Source: Mesostigma viride (taxonomy: Eukaryota > Streptophyta > Mesostigmatophyceae > Mesostigmatales > Mesostigmataceae). From it: a stretch of 60,000 nucleotides of DNA. Shown here piece after piece: positions 1 through 11,614 of this stretch (its first letter is position 1; the number at the start of each line of letters is the position of its first letter). The stretch spans positions 6,777,302 to 6,837,301 of the forward strand of contig RPFO01000041.1 of NCBI GenBank assembly GCA_009746045.1, in the 5' to 3' direction. Made by a program: the position numbers and the translations under genes. The notes under the pieces are model-generated. The model saw only the letters and a list, made by a program, of their open reading frames with translations, did not search any database and was not told where the DNA came from.

Positions 1-1287
1 CTTGACATTCCCAGCCCGCGAGGACGAGGTCTATCCTCTTGTGCCGCCTCAAAAGGCCTCGCACATGAACCTCCCCAATAGCACGGATATCCTGAGGGCA
101 CTCCCCAAACGGATCTGTCCACGCAGACGGAGGAACTGAGATGGATACAGGGCAGACAGCTGGGCACAGTGATGCCTATACACTGCCCGAGCGGTAGGAG
201 ACGGCTCTACGGCGATCAACGTGTGGCACGTACCGCCTGCAGCGAGAAAGCCAGCCAGCCCCCCTCCCATCCCAGCAAACAATTCTAGCAATACAACCCC
301 TTCGGACAAGACCCGCGACTCTGCCACAACATCGGCACAGAAGTTACCTTCGGTTGTCGCGACAGCCACTTGGGACTGCGATTGCCGCGGGAGATGAGAG
401 AGTTGTTGCTGCCGCACCGCGTTGGTGACGTGCTGACGCAAAAGGGCCTGCCGCGCTTGCGGCTGCTGTCGCGCCGCCCACGTGCTCTGCAATGAGGCCC
501 GTCCCACCAGCGCTGTTGGGATGCACGGCCGATGCTTATCACGCACAGCCCCCCCAGCTGCCGTGACCTCCCCCATCCGTACCTCCACCACCGCGTCGCG
601 CAACCCAGCCTCGACCCGGTTGACCGTCGAGACACGCACTGCCCCAGTGTCCGAGCTGTAGCAGCTCACTGGGATGCTTGCTTGGCGCATGGCGTCACCG
701 TCTCTGTCAACGATGTACACCGCGCGGCCCTCCCACATGCGTACCTCGAGCCGCATGGGAAACATGACCTCCATGCCGACCAGCACGTCATACGATGACT
801 GCTCGGTCACAAGGGCATTCACAGGGATGCAGGCCATGTCGGATGGCCTGAGCGGGTTGAGGATGACCATTACTTGGACCGCAGTCATGGCAAAGGGTTT
901 AGCGGCAGGGCCCTGCCAGCCCGCCACGGACACATGACTGTCCCGCAGCCCGCCATTCTCCCTGGTTAGGTTGAGCAACTGGGCCAGCCGAGCACTGATG
1001 ACGAGTGGCTGGGCCCCGCTGTCCAGTTTCACGACCAACTCATGGTCAGTACTGTAGACCACGTTGCTCAGGGGCTCCCCATGCCCCTGCGCCTGAAACG
1101 CCATTGCTGGCTCACCATCCGGATATGAGGTGACAGTGGGTGCCCTAGGCACGACGCACGCCCGCTGCGCGTTGTCCAAGACACCATGAGCGACATGACC
1201 CACGACTACCGAAGCCGATGCAGGGCGATGCCCAACAAATGTGGCTGTCTCAGCGTTGTGCAACCTACGGGCGTCCATTGTGTCAGC
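1..1287 (-). CDS. Retropepsin plus cytosine-5 DNA methyltransferase part of the Element A polyprotein (partial)
   Basis: After a linker, a retropepsin-like domain shows the active-site stretch KLDSGAQPLVI (near 1005-1035) and a later hydrophobic YDVLVGMEVMF segment. About 200 residues on comes DNMT motif I, LLELFAGMGGGLAGFLAAGG, then AVEPSPTARAVYRHHC, as in SAM-binding C5 methyltransferases. Near position 134 the frame breaks. Dropping one base keeps the homology going (PPSAW, then LVLAGWECQ) to the left edge, so the catalytic Cys codon of motif IV is at 5-7. Element B has the same order with the rest of the DNMT motifs. The domain would methylate cytosine in DNA; whether this copy is active is unknown. 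Upstream the frame continues, across the insertion at 1288-1484, into the Gag C-terminus. Confidence 0.8.
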
Positions 1288-1484
1288 CCCCCCCATGACA
1301 GGCTCCCCCTTCGCTGGGCATAGCTTGAAGATCATGGGGATGCAAGTGCCCTGGTGCACCTAGAGCAAGGGTCCTTTACATCCCCACCCTTGCAGGAAGT
1401 AGCTTAGGATGTATGATAGGCCATATGCCCCCTCTCAAGGGCTATGTGCTACATATACTCCCAACGGAGTTATGTTACAATTCA
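1288..1484 (+). mobile_element. Non-LTR retroelement 3' end (copy 1) inserted in the Element A ORF
   Basis: This 197-bp segment matches 33912-34123 and, inverted, about 41912-42088. It ends in a short CAATT repeat. It is flanked by an 11-bp direct repeat, ATTGTGTCAGC, at 1277-1287 and 1485-1495, the expected mark of a target-primed insertion. It adds an in-frame TAA just after residues RYADT of Gag. Removing it joins RYADT to MDARRLHNAE in one frame. It is either a 5'-truncated LINE or a SINE using the same 3' end. Confidence 0.75.
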
Positions 1485-1976
1485 ATTGTGTCAGCGTACC
1501 GCTGTACCTCTGACGCATGCGACCCGAGCACCTCCACGGCTCGCTGACCGAACCACTCGACCACTTGCCGGGGAGTGTATGCCGGCGTGTCCACGACCGA
1601 TGGCATAGGGTATAATGGCAACAACCTGCGCCGCTGCTCTGCCCCAGCAGGATTGTCGTGTTCCAGGGTGGAGCCGGTCCGAGCGGGAGCCATGCGAAAG
1701 GACTGAGGCAACTGCCCCACAGTCTCACTTGGCTGCCCCACCTGAAACGACGGTGGTGCACGTGCTTGCTTCCCGCGCGCGCCAACTGCGTGGATGTCCA
1801 ACGCCATCACGTCGGCTGGCCGCCAGAAGTCCTCGTCCCTGTATTGAACCTGCGATCCCCCATCCTCCCTTTCACGCCCCCCCGCCTCGCCCGTCGGCTG
1901 AATGATGACCACCCCCGCGTCCACCTTCTTGTCCTCCACGTCCGCAAAGTGCACCCCCGGCGCTGGGCACTGCCCC
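1485..1976 (-). CDS. C-terminal Gag segment of Element A, separated by Copia-1
   Basis: The minus-strand frame reads QCPAPGVHFADVEDKKVDAG and ends in RYADT before the inserted stop. It has no conserved domain that I recognise, but it is the direct in-frame continuation of the zinc-knuckle Gag at 9805-11614. With Copia-1 removed, ...VRTHLAG runs into QCPAPGVHF with no shift. The apparent ATG at 2009-2011 lies inside the Copia-1 LTR and is not the native start. Confidence 0.7.
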
Positions 1977-2592
1977 AGTTGTATGAGAGTGAATGCCAAG
2001 AATTCCGCCATGGTTCTTGCAGGAAGTTGCCTTTATTAATAACAAGGAACACAGACGTAAGTCACGTCACTTCCAAGACTGCACGCAGCACAGACGACAG
2101 GGTCGCAGTGCCAAGAGAACGTGCACGCAAGAACTAGCGTCCCGGTGCTACCAAGTCACACATATAGGTTGCTAGGGACGCGTCCAAGTATTCAGCTGCA
2201 CTGTCACAGCTGAACTGTCAATCAATTGATTACACAGACTCTGGCACGCCTTTGGCGCGGAGATCTATCAATTGTCCATACGGCTAGTCCTGTGGACCTA
2301 TCCGTACACTACTCAGCATCAATTGTCTCATAGGTCCTGGCGCGCTACAGCGCGCCTACCTATCAATTGACCATCAAGTCCTGTACAAGTCCTGTCAACG
2401 TCCTGCGGACTATCAAAGTGACACTTGTACATCCTGTGTCCGTACGCGCCCACAGTGGCGCGCCGGGTACTGTCGGCACAGCCTAGGAAACGTCATAACT
2501 TTTACGTTCCTTAACCAAATGAGGCGTTCAAGGTGCCGTTGGAAAGAGCGTAACAATCTCTATCCATCTAACGTAAATCCTTTACGTTAACT
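1977..2592 (-). repeat. 3' LTR of Copia-1
   Basis: This is 616 bp and matches 9189-9804 with about five substitutions and no visible length change. Read on the minus strand it runs AGTTAACGTAAAGG to CTCATACAACT. The start contains a short near-palindrome of TAACGTAAA and TTTACGTTA. An AATAAA-type hexamer lies near the 3' end of the LTR (about 2030-2045, minus strand). Confidence 0.93.
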
Positions 2593-2617
2593 CCAATCCC
2601 TTCTTTTCTTTAGGGAT
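2593..2617 (-). other. Polypurine tract of Copia-1
   Basis: On the minus strand the bases just before the 3' LTR read AAAGAAAAGAAGGGATTGG. Copia-2 has nearly the same tract at 26901-26918, also followed at once by AGTTAACG. This is the expected place for the plus-strand primer in reverse transcription. Confidence 0.8.
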
Positions 2618-3542
2618 CACATCCCCTGCCAGGGACCCTTGAAGTAGCTTGAAATGTCCTTCACTCCAGCTTGAAGCTTGAACAGATGTCTTTAATGGCC
2701 ATTGCCATTCCCCCAGCCTTTTCTTTTAAGGAACTGGAAAAGAAACAGATCTGCCACAGGGAAAACCATTCCATGAGAAATGGATAAAAACCTATGGAAG
2801 TGGCATTACAGAGTACCACCAGATATTAGAAGCACACAAAATTAAATACATACAGGTTAATTCTATGAGGTCTTCTCCAGGAATTAATCCCATCACCTCG
2901 GTAGAGCCTCCAGTACAATGACCTTCTGGCGGTGAGTTACATTAATCCCAGATACTAATCCCATAAAACCCAGTACATATTCAATATAAGTACAATAAAT
3001 CCATGACAATTAAAATACCACTTGACAAAGTAAGGCGTATTACAATAGTTTGCCTGTCATTCTCTCAACAGGGGTCTATTGGCGCCCGTCTTACGGCGCC
3101 CGTCTACTTGCCAGATGGTAAACTGCCACAGCAAACAAATGACAAAATGAAACACATAGGCAACAATTAAATCCTGCCCTGGGGAACTAGGGAAGTCTGA
3201 ACAGGCAAACACCTGAACAGGCCAGCTTGTAGAAACATAATACCAGGGAATCGAACCCCGCCCTATAAACCCCAGAATAAAGGTTCCCAGACCATTGTGA
3301 GAGGTATGTACAAATATACATTTCTTTTAAAATAGAATACATGGTCTGTAATGGACCTGTCAACCTTGTGTAGTCAACAGCATGAACCCCAGCCAAAACC
3401 TGGCTGTATCCTGATTAAAATCAGAGTGAGTGTACCATGGTCCATGAGCCTTAGTACAGACTAAAATACAGGTATTATGCCAGTCACAATGCTGACACTA
3501 CCACACAATCTGCTCTCCAATGCCCTATAACCATGCACCAGC
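2618..3542 (-). other. 3' untranslated region of Copia-1 with a T-arm-like motif
   Basis: There is no long reading frame between the pol stop and the polypurine tract. Around 3244-3266 the minus strand reads GGGCGGGGTTCGATTCCC followed by TGGT. The same string appears at about 26358-26379 in Copia-2, although the flanking 3' UTR sequences do not look alike. GGTTCGATTCC matches the tRNA T-arm/B-box consensus. I see no full tRNA fold around it. Confidence 0.5.
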
Positions 3543-6500
3543 TTAGACAGCTTGCTGAGATGGGTCCATCAGAGACTGAAGAACCTTGTATTGCACTGCT
3601 GCCTTCTGCACTAGCTTGGTCAAAGCATCAGCAGGATTGTCAACCCCAGGGATATGCTCAATATTGGCCAAGGAGGACAACTCCTTAAGAAGGAGATAAT
3701 CCAAGTCCCTACTTCTGGCCATCTGCCTGTGCACAAACTGCACCATCCCCATGGAGTCTGTTTTTAGAAGAGTGGTAACCTGAAGTGGCCAAGGAGTGTT
3801 AGAAGTCATCTGATGAAGCAACTCCTTCAGATAAAGGCTTGTGTGAATGCCTTCACAAATAGCCCTGCATTCTGCCACATCACTGCTGACAGCCACCCGT
3901 TTGTGCAGGCGACTAAACCAGCTCACCAAACTCCCCAGGCCTTCCTGTCTGAGCACAAAGAGCCCTGCAGCCCTGCCCCTGACCTTGGAGACCTGCCTGC
4001 TGTCCATTGAGCTATCCACATACAGCTCCATGCAAATGGGTTGTGATAAATCCACTGCAGACAACAGAATGCCAGATGAAGCCCTGACCTGATCAGCCAC
4101 CTTGGCAGACCCTAGCTCCACCAGCATGTCATCAGGCAACCTGGCTATGACCATAAGGTCTGGCCTGGAAATGCCTGCCACCCAAGCAACCATGCCCCTC
4201 ACCATGGGACACAGTGCCTGTGTGATGGTTGGAGGAAGCTTGCTAATGAGGGTCTCTTGATAATCATTGCCCCCCACCAGCAGCATACGCCACTCCCCCC
4301 CTTCTTCACCAGTGTGGCCTCCATGCCCACAAACAGCAGAGGCTCATTCTCCACCTGCCATTGCTCCCTACCCAGAGGAAACTTGGACTTAATGATGGAG
4401 ATCAGCTCCTTAAGCCACGACGTGGGAGCTATCAGATGTAGGTCATCCCCGTGCAGCGAAGCATACACTGGTAGGCCTTCCCATTGCCCCAGAAACAGAC
4501 AGGGGTCTACAGGAGAGACCTTCAAGTTGCAATGCTCCTTCAGGAAACGGTTGAGAGTCTCCCTCCAGATTATTGGACTTGACCTCAGGCCCTCCAGGCC
4601 CTTGAGGATTTTAAGGAACTCCGTGTGGATGTCCCTTTTCCATACAGCAGGCACCCTAACATAGAAAGGCGTCTTGCCCTCCCACTTTTCCTGTGCCACA
4701 TCTGCATCCCCTCCAGAAATGCCCTCTTGAAGTCTACCACCACTGAGCCATAGTCCAAGCCCTTGTTGAGAAGGCCTAGAAATACACACAGCAGCAGCCT
4801 CCAAGTGTCATGCAACATGCCAGGGGTATACAACTCCTCAGCAGTGCACTCACCAGTACCCTTGAACTCATTCAGCACTGGCCTGACATGTGGTACCTTG
4901 ACCCCGTCCACCTCCTTCATCTTGATGACAAACTTGAGCTTGAGTAGACGTCGTGCAGGAGGCAGGTCATTGACAGGTTCCACGCATTTCTTGGAGATCC
5001 AGTCCTCCCCAGATTTAATCAGACCCAGTGTGACCTGGGGACACATAATGGGAGAGGACATGAGCTTCACCAGGCCTTGGTAGTTGATAGGGCTGTGTCC
5101 AGCAAGTGAGTGAGGACCAATGCCCAAACTGCTTGGATGACTAGCAGCTGGCAGTATGAGGTCATCAACCAAGGGCTCCTGCCCCTGGCACACTTGCACA
5201 CGCTTAACCGTCCTGGTTACTGCACGTGATAGGTGAGTGGTCCTGAAATTAATCAGTGGGACCTGACCAGCCCCTTCCTTAGTCAGGAGAGAGGACGTGA
5301 TCACTACCCCATCCTGGCATAGGAAATTCTGCCCCAGAAGAGCAGGTCCTTGATAGCCCTCCAAGACACAAAAAGCAGTGTCCTGTCCAAGGATAGGAAT
5401 GAATACCTCACCCAGTACCTTCACGTGTACCCCGCCACTGAAGTCAGACACAAACTGATAGCTGGGTTCAGTCATGCTGTACCCTGCTGCAGCCCTGGTC
5501 CCAATGATGGAAACCTGAGAATTAGTGTCTACCTCTAAGGCAGTGTCCAGCCCCAGATTGCCATGCCACCTGAGCTTGGCTACCTTGGGCTGCTTCTTGG
5601 CTCTTTGTAGAGCCCCAATCAATCCAGCCAAACTTGTCCCCCTGGGCTTGGTTAGTGCCTTGGGCTTGACAGTTGACTCCCCAGCTGTTGACCTTGCAGC
5701 CTGTTCAACAAGTACCTCTGCAACCTGGCCAGGGCTGACAGATTCCCCTGCAACAGATGTGGTCGTTGCGTCAGTGATGTCACTTGGGACCTGAAAATCC
5801 TGCAGATCCTGTGAGCCTTGTGCCTGACTGCCCTCATTCATCAGGTTAGGCTTGACATATGACCAACTCAGCCGGTGCACATGCTTTGGTTCGTCCTCCA
5901 TGCTGACCAAGCATGCGTGGCTAGCTTCATCAACCTGGGTAACCACCCCAGGACTCCAGCTACCACGTTTGCCATAAAGGCTAGGTTCCTTCCAAGCTAG
6001 GACCTTCTGACCCACTTGTGGCTCCAGCATCTTCCAACCCCGGTCCTTCTCCCTCAGCTTGGCAAAGGTGACATGTGCAGCATGTTTCCAGCCCTCCAGC
6101 ACATGTGGTGGGCACAGGCCATGATATAGACCCATTGGGCTGACAGCAACTCCATCATAGTAGAAGTTAACCCTGCTGTTCAGCTGCTGCTCCACGTTCC
6201 TCAGCCATGCACTCCTGACAAGTGCAGGTGCAGACAAGGGTACCCAGTCTTCAGAGATGATCAATTTCTTGACCTCCTGGATTGCCCTCTCGATAGCACC
6301 CTGCTGCCCATGAGCCTCCCTAGGTGTAACCAGCAACTCAGGAAGGGTAGGATCACCCTTGAGATGCTGAAACTGCATGTCCACCTGGATCCTTGTGGTA
6401 GGAAACTTGGCTCTTACATTCTGCAGGGCAGCCAGCAAGTACCTGTTCTTCATAGAAGGTAAATGCTCTAGCACCTTGTATTTCGTGTACCTGTCCACGC

Positions 6501-7026
6501 ACACCAACAGTTGCATGCCCCTGATGTGTTGGATATCACACTGCAGATCACCAATGCTCTGAGGTAGAGCTTTGGCATGTGATTTCCTGGGCTTGTTGGA
6601 GGACAACTGGCACTTACACCGTGAGGCAGCTTGCTGACACGCCTTAAGAAGGGGTGCCCTGCCCATACGGAAGGCAAAGTTGTTTGACAGAGAAGTGGCA
6701 TGCCCAAACATGTTGTGGATTCGGGCACCCAACTCCTGGTACACAGAGGAAGCAGTCCCTGGCACAGTCAGGACTGTGCTGTCAGGTTGTCCAGCATCAC
6801 CATGCTGACTTCCATCCTGTTCTGACTCAGAGCCTGAGTCACCCTGCTCATGCCCAACACCTGGACCGCCAGCAGGGACCACATGCATACCACCAGAGGC
6901 CTTCACACCCCTCTGTGGTTGTACATTGGTTTCTCTCAAAATGAGAGGTCCACCCTCGTGCCCAGCACGAGGATGCATGGGGTCAGACATTCTTACAGCT
7001 GCATCAGCTGTCAAGGACGTCTTCAT
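3543..7026 (-). pseudogene. Copia-1 pol: integrase, retropepsin-like domain, reverse transcriptase, RNase H (frameshifted)
   Basis: Three overlapping frames (7026-4585, 4804-4199, 4286-3543) make one pol. In order: an integrase zinc motif (IHNMFGH, then CQQAASRCKC), the DDE core (CDIQHIRG, QVDMQFQ, EAHGQQGAIER) and a C-terminal SH3-like stretch; a retropepsin-like domain (EVDTNSQVSII, then ALLGQNFL); a Copia-type RT (VRPVLNEF, VVDFKRAFL, LKGLEGLRSSPIIW, LHGDDLHL at about 4436-4459); and RNase H (YVDSSMDSRQ, SSDVAECRAI, KTDSMGMV, ending at NPADALTK). PR normally precedes INT in Copia elements. Two single-base shifts, near 4750 and 4290, break the frame. No good ATG starts pol; it is probably made through the gag stop. 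Confidence 0.88.
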
Positions 7027-7166
7027 AGGAACCTGTACCTCTCCAGGTGACCTGGGGCCACCCTGAACCTGGAGATCACCCTCTTGTTGCCCAGATATAA
7101 AATCTGCATTGGAGCACCTGGCCTCCCCCTGGGTGAATTAAGGTGTGTAGGGGTTGCCTCAGACAG

Positions 7167-8278
7167 TCACTGCTCCTTGTTGTCTTCTTGCTGACTGCCC
7201 TTTGAAGGCTGGCCTGCCTGGGACTTGTTGTTGTTCTTCTTCTTGTTGTTGTTGTTATTCTTGTTGCTGCCCTGGCCCTGGGACTTCTTGAAGCTGGGAC
7301 ACTCCTTCTTGATGTGCCCCCACCCCTTGCACAGGTAGCATTGTATCTTTGACTTGCCCTGGCCACTGCCCCCGTTGTCAGACGCGTTGCCCTGCTTGGG
7401 CTGACCACCCACCCGCCTGAACACCGACTTGGAGTGTGACCTCCTGTCAGGGTCAGGTGAATGATTGCCCTTGCGCTTGTTATGGTTGCCCCTACGCCCT
7501 CCTTGGCTTCTGTCAGCCTCAGACGTCTTGGAGCCCCCCTGGGTACGCCCACCTGCCTGGGTAGCCTTCACTGCTGGCACTCCACCCTCAAACAGCTCCT
7601 CTGCCTCGAGTGCTTGTTTGATTATGACCTTGTAGGCCTTGAGGGTTGAGTGTGGGGCACACATGACCTTTAAGGAGCCACGTGTCGCCTTATCCAGCCC
7701 AGAAACCTTGAGCCAGTTGGTCAGGGCTATGTTATCAGCAACATTAAAGCCGTGAGCCCTGCCCTCCTCAACCATTTTACAATAGTTAAGGAAGTTCTGG
7801 ATCAGGTCCCCTTGACCTCCCACCCCTGGTATTTATCCTGCCAATGGATCCCCACTTTCTTCCTCTGATCCTCTAGCAGCTCCTTTAACTCTGCCACGTA
7901 GCTGGACCAGGCCTTGTTGGCCTTCTTACACTCTCTAGTGAGGTCCTTTATCTGATCTGTACACTTGCCAAAAGTCTGGCTACCTATCCAGATCTGGTAA
8001 TAGTTTGTACCACCGTACAAACTTGGAAACCCCTCTAGCCCCTCCACAAACTCCTCAGCCTGCTTGGGCTTTGTGTCTGACGTGACAGGTTGCAGTTGAT
8101 TCACAATAAGCAAACCCTGGGTAGTGAGATCATAACCAAGAACAGCTTGTGTATTATTATTGTGATGAATTGGTAATTTCCCCGGTGACCCCACGTCATC
8201 TACGTGAGCTGTCCCGCTACCAGCACCACCATTATTCCCACTGGCTGGGGCACCTTTGCTACGGCGCCCGTCTGCCAT
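7167..8278 (-). pseudogene. Copia-1 gag with CCHC zinc knuckle (one frameshift)
   Basis: Translation starts at ATG 8278 (MADGRRSKG) and runs in one frame to about 7815, then continues in another (GGQGDLIQNFLNYCKMVEEG) to TGA at 7167-7169. The zinc knuckle is CYLCKGWGHIKKEC (C-x2-C-x4-H-x4-C), followed by a Lys/Asn-rich tail. Copia-2 gag aligns along the central helical region without a break at the same point, so the shift near 7815 is a lesion or a sequence error, not programmed frameshifting. The stop context is TGA-CTG. The same frame then stays open for about 47 codons, and pol takes over one frame away. Confidence 0.85.
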
Positions 8279-8447
8279 TCTGCACTACAAGCTATTCAAA
8301 AACACCTCAGCAAAGCAGCAGAATAAAGTATGTACAAAGAATTGTCGCAACTGCCGCCTGCGCCGGTGTCGCTGCCGCCCCCGCGAATCGCCGTTGAAAA
8401 AATCGACAAAAATGTCGACGAGTACTGGAAAAAAAAAATTGGCCGAC

Positions 8448-9164
8448 TCAGTAGTCAAGGCCCCGGAAATCGCAGTACTCGTATGCAAACTCACGATCCT
8501 CCATATCCGGCGTGTGTGCCGGACCTGCGCCGGTATGTATCAAAACCGGTGTGCTCCCCGTCGCGAAAGTTGCGATGCGCCGACGCGCTACGAGGCGCAG
8601 AGGATGTGTAAAAATCGACAACAATTCCCAACCTGCGGGAATCCACTCTCGCAAAGATGCGAGAAAAGCCACCAGGTTAATGAGAACCTGGCGTTCGCGA
8701 CTGCGTACGCCGCGTGTGAGCAGCGACAGCAACGCGAGGTCTTGAAACAAGTTTGTCGACACCACCGGCGCGCCCCCCGTGCGTAGTGATGCCCAGTTTT
8801 GTAAATTTCTCTGGTAGCCGGTGAGTGAAGAGATGGCGTTGTCCAGCTCCTCGATGGCAGTGGTGACTTCGTTCACCGACCGCAAACCTCCACGCACCTG
8901 GACCGTAAATTGCGACAAAATGTTGCGAATCTGGTCCAACAGCGCGCGTATAGCCGGCACCAGCTGCGGCAAATCGGGGTCCTCGGGGAAATCCCCGAGC
9001 AATGGAAGAGCTGCGCGCTGCCGACGATGAAGTTCGTCCAGCGATATCGTGACCTCGTCAAGCAATTGCTGCCACGACGGCGCAGCCGGTCTTGGTAAAG
9101 GATCAGCCGGCGGAGCGGCTATCTCCTCATCGCCGGGAATTCGGAATTCTTCAGAATTTGGCAT
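8448..9164 (-). CDS. Extra ORF of Copia-1 between the 5' LTR and gag (unknown function)
   Basis: An intact 238-residue ORF starts at ATG 9164 (MPNSEEFRIPGDEE), just inside the 5' LTR, and stops at 8448. It is rich in Leu, Arg and Glu with long predicted helical stretches such as LLDQIRNILSQ and VTTAIEELDNAIS, and an acidic C-terminus (DMEDREFAYEY). No catalytic motif is seen. Copia-2 has a similarly placed helical ORF. Most Copia elements start directly with gag, so this may be an accessory protein or an N-terminal Gag-like coiled coil. I do not recognise the family. Confidence 0.65.
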   Translation of the reverse strand: MPNSEEFRIPGDEEIAAPPADPLPRPAAPSWQQLLDEVTISLDELHRRQRAALPLLGDFPEDPDLPQLVPAIRALLDQIRNILSQFTVQVRGGLRSVNEVTTAIEELDNAISSLTGYQRNLQNWASLRTGGAPVVSTNLFQDLALLSLLTRGVRSRERQVLINLVAFLASLREWIPAGWELLSIFTHPLRLVARRRIATFATGSTPVLIHTGAGPAHTPDMEDREFAYEYCDFRGLDY

Positions 9165-9188
9165 ATTTGGAACGAGGCGTGTAATACG

Positions 9189-9804
9189 AGTTGTATGAGA
9201 GTGAATGCCACGAATTCCGCCATGGTTCTTGCAGGAAGTTGCCTTTATTAATAACAAGGAACACAGACGTAAGTCACGTCACTTCCAAGACTGCACGCAG
9301 CACAGACGACAGGGTCGCAGTGCCAAGAGAACGTGCACGCAAGAACTAGCGTCCCGGTGCGACCAAGTCACACATATAGGTTGCTAGGGACGCGTCCAAG
9401 TATTCAGCTGCACTGTCACAGCTGAACTGTCAATCAATTGATTACACAGACTCTGGCACGCCTTTGGCGCGGAGATCTATCAATTGTCCATACGGCTAGT
9501 CCTGTGGACCTATCCGTACACTACTCAGCATCAATTGTCTCATAGGTCCTGGCGCGCTACCGCGCGCCTACCTATCAATTGACCATCAAGTCCTGTACAA
9601 GTCCTGTCAACGTCCTTCGGACTATCAAAGTGACACTTGTACATCCTGTGTCCGTACGCGCCCACAGTGGCGCGCCGGGTACTGTCGGCACAGCCTAGGA
9701 AACGTCATAACTTTTACGTTCCTTAACCAAATGAGGCGTTCAAGGTGCCGCTGGAAAGAGCGTAACAATCTCTATCCATCTAACGTAAATCCTTTACGTT
9801 AACT
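9189..9804 (-). repeat. 5' LTR of Copia-1
   Basis: This is the partner of 1977-2592 with about 99% identity. The right flank is the target duplication GCCCC at 9805-9809. The sequence just inside it (minus strand from 9188, CGTATTACACGCC) is where a primer-binding site should be. It does not match the usual initiator-Met PBS (TGGTATCAGAGC), and I cannot assign a tRNA. Confidence 0.93.
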
Positions 9805-11614
9805 GCCCCGCCAGATGGGTTCGGACCGTTGCTGGGTGTGATTTCTTACACGCCTTGGGACAATCACGTTTGATGTGCCCATCCTGACCGCACAGGAAGC
9901 AGCCCGATTTGCGCGCATCCGTCCTACCCGTCTGTGAGGACGTGCCCCCCCCAGCTCGCGTCGGGGCGGCAGCGTCCTTGTTGCCGCCAGCGGCGTTACC
10001 CTGGGTTGCATCATGCGATGAGGCGTTGCGAGACCCCCCTTGGTTCCTGCTAGCACCGTGGCCGCCTTGCGGGCGCGCTTGTCTTGTGGCAGACGACTCA
10101 CCCGACTTGGCCTTGGTCAGCGCGTCGACCTTGGCCTGCAGCTCGGCCACCACCGTGCTTACCGAGATCCGGCCTTGCGCGTGTCGTCGCATCATGGCCC
10201 TGACCTCAATGCACAGTGACCGCAATCGCCACGGCTGGCCGTTGGGCGGCGTGGGCAGCTCCATCTCCTTGGAGCCTAGCGCTTGCAGCCATTTTTGACA
10301 CGCCAGCTTTTCGGACCAGTCCTCCACTTCGCCGGCGAACTCCATGAGGCGCTCGTAAGATTGCTCCGGGGTTTCACCCTCGGCTATCTTGAAACTGCGC
10401 CATTCACGCTCTGCCTTGATGGTCTCCACCGGGTATTCCTGGCGAAGGAGGTCCCACAGTTCCTCAGCAGGGTCGACACCATACATGATGTTGTCATAGT
10501 CGGGCTGGCCACGCCCGTCGAAGCCGAACCACACGTCCGTGTGACGCGTGTACAGCGAGACCTCTCTCCACTGCTCCACCAGCCTAGCCACTCGCCTCAG
10601 CGTAAGGCCGTGAAAGAAGAAATGCATGTTGTTCATCACAAACTCATGCATTACAGCGCCTTGCGTAGTCATGTATTGCAGATCAATCCATGACTTGTAC
10701 GCGTTGTAGGCCTGCGCCAGCGTGGCCAGATTGCCGGTTGTGGAGAACTTCTCGCGCATGTCCACCCGTGGTAGGGTGGGCATCTTCGCGCCTTCAGGTA
10801 TGAGGCGCACCCTTTGCGGGTACTGCACCCCATCGGCATCCTCCGGCGGTCGCTGAGCTGCGCGTCCCTGCGCCAGCGTGCTTGGGCGTGCTGCCTCCCG
10901 TACTCGGAAAGCCAGCGGCGTGGTTATGTCCTCCATGGGCGGAATGCGCCCGATTGGCACACTTGACCATCGTGCAGTCGACCCGCCGGTCAGCGCCCCA
11001 CCGCCTCGCCCAAACGGAATTGAGACCCCGCCTGGCAGCATGCGTCCTGGTGCACCCCTGCGTGGGTCCATCGCGCGCGCTAGCCCTGCCCCGTTCTCCT
11101 CGTGCAATCCGTCTCGCGCTTGATCGAAAGGCAGGCGCCTGGGCGCCAGCGTATACTCGCCCCGTGGCTGACCATCCGCCTCACCAAGCAAGTCGTGTTG
11201 GGTTAGCGACCCAGCCAAAACCCCCGGTTCCATCGAAGCCCTTCGCGCCGCATTACCTGAGGTTGGCGGCTGGTCCCGCTCCCTCGGCTCCGCGGTAACA
11301 CCATTGGGGCCCGGCATCGATGCCTGCCCGTCCCATGGTGTGGACTGCAGATGACGACCCTCTACGGCCACCAATCTGTCGGTCACTTCCCGCATTTGCA
11401 GCGCCAGTTGCTGCTGCAACTGTTGCGACTGTTGCTGCATCTGCGCTTGCATCTGCGCGAACAGCGCCGCCATACTCAGCGGCGCTTCTTGGTCGCGACT
11501 CCCACCCACTGCGGGTACGAGAGGAATCCCGCCATTCGACCCCGGAGCGGACGTGTTGGCATCTGCTCTATTTGCATCCGCCATGGCTCGAGTCTGCGCT
11601 CGCGTCAGTGGCAT
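9805..11614 (-). CDS. Gag of Element A with CCHC zinc knuckle (N-terminal part)
   Basis: The frame opens upstream, but the first good ATG is 11614 (MPLTRAQTR), with another at 11587 (MADANRADA). It encodes a low-complexity Q-rich segment (QMQAQMQQQSQQLQQQ), then a helical capsid-like region (YNAYKSWIDLQYMT, EEWRSFKIAEGETPEQSYERLMEF, a pattern seen in Ty3/Gypsy Gag) and a zinc knuckle CFLCGQDGHIKRDC. The apparent stop falls at the edge of Copia-1; without Copia-1 the ORF continues at 1976. Gag packages the element RNA and forms the virus-like particle. Confidence 0.85.

Larger units (their letters stand above)
1977..9804 (-). mobile_element. Copia-1: complete Copia-like LTR retrotransposon nested in the gag of Element A
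   Basis: Two 616-bp LTRs (1977-2592 and 9189-9804) flank, in minus-strand order, an extra ORF, gag and pol. The insertion is bracketed by the 5-bp direct repeat GCCCC (1972-1976 and 9805-9809). The LTRs start AGTTAACG and end ACAACT, not TG...CA. A purine-rich tract lies just before the 3' LTR. The LTRs differ at about five positions, which suggests a young insertion, yet gag and pol carry several frameshifts. The domain order INT-PR-RT-RNase H matches Copia-2 and is atypical for Copia. Confidence 0.92.
1..11614 (-). mobile_element. Element A: Gypsy-like LTR retrotransposon carrying a DNA methyltransferase (partial, with nested insertions)
   Basis: The minus strand reads Gag with a zinc knuckle, then a retropepsin, then a DNMT domain that runs off the left edge. 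RT, RNase H, integrase and the 3' LTR would lie outside the window. Two later insertions interrupt the polyprotein: Copia-1 at 1977-9804 and a short non-LTR 3' end at 1288-1484. Each is flanked by a target duplication. When each insert plus one duplication copy is removed, the frames on either side join without a shift. The assignment to Gypsy rests on Element B, which has the same PR-DNMT order followed by a Gypsy-type RT. A 5' LTR is expected right of 11614, but no second LTR copy is in view to define it. Confidence 0.75.

Noticed and set aside
2009-2011. ATG at 2011 as the start of a separate 178-residue protein
   Set aside because: It lies in the Copia-1 LTR; the frame is the continuation of the Element A gag from 9805.
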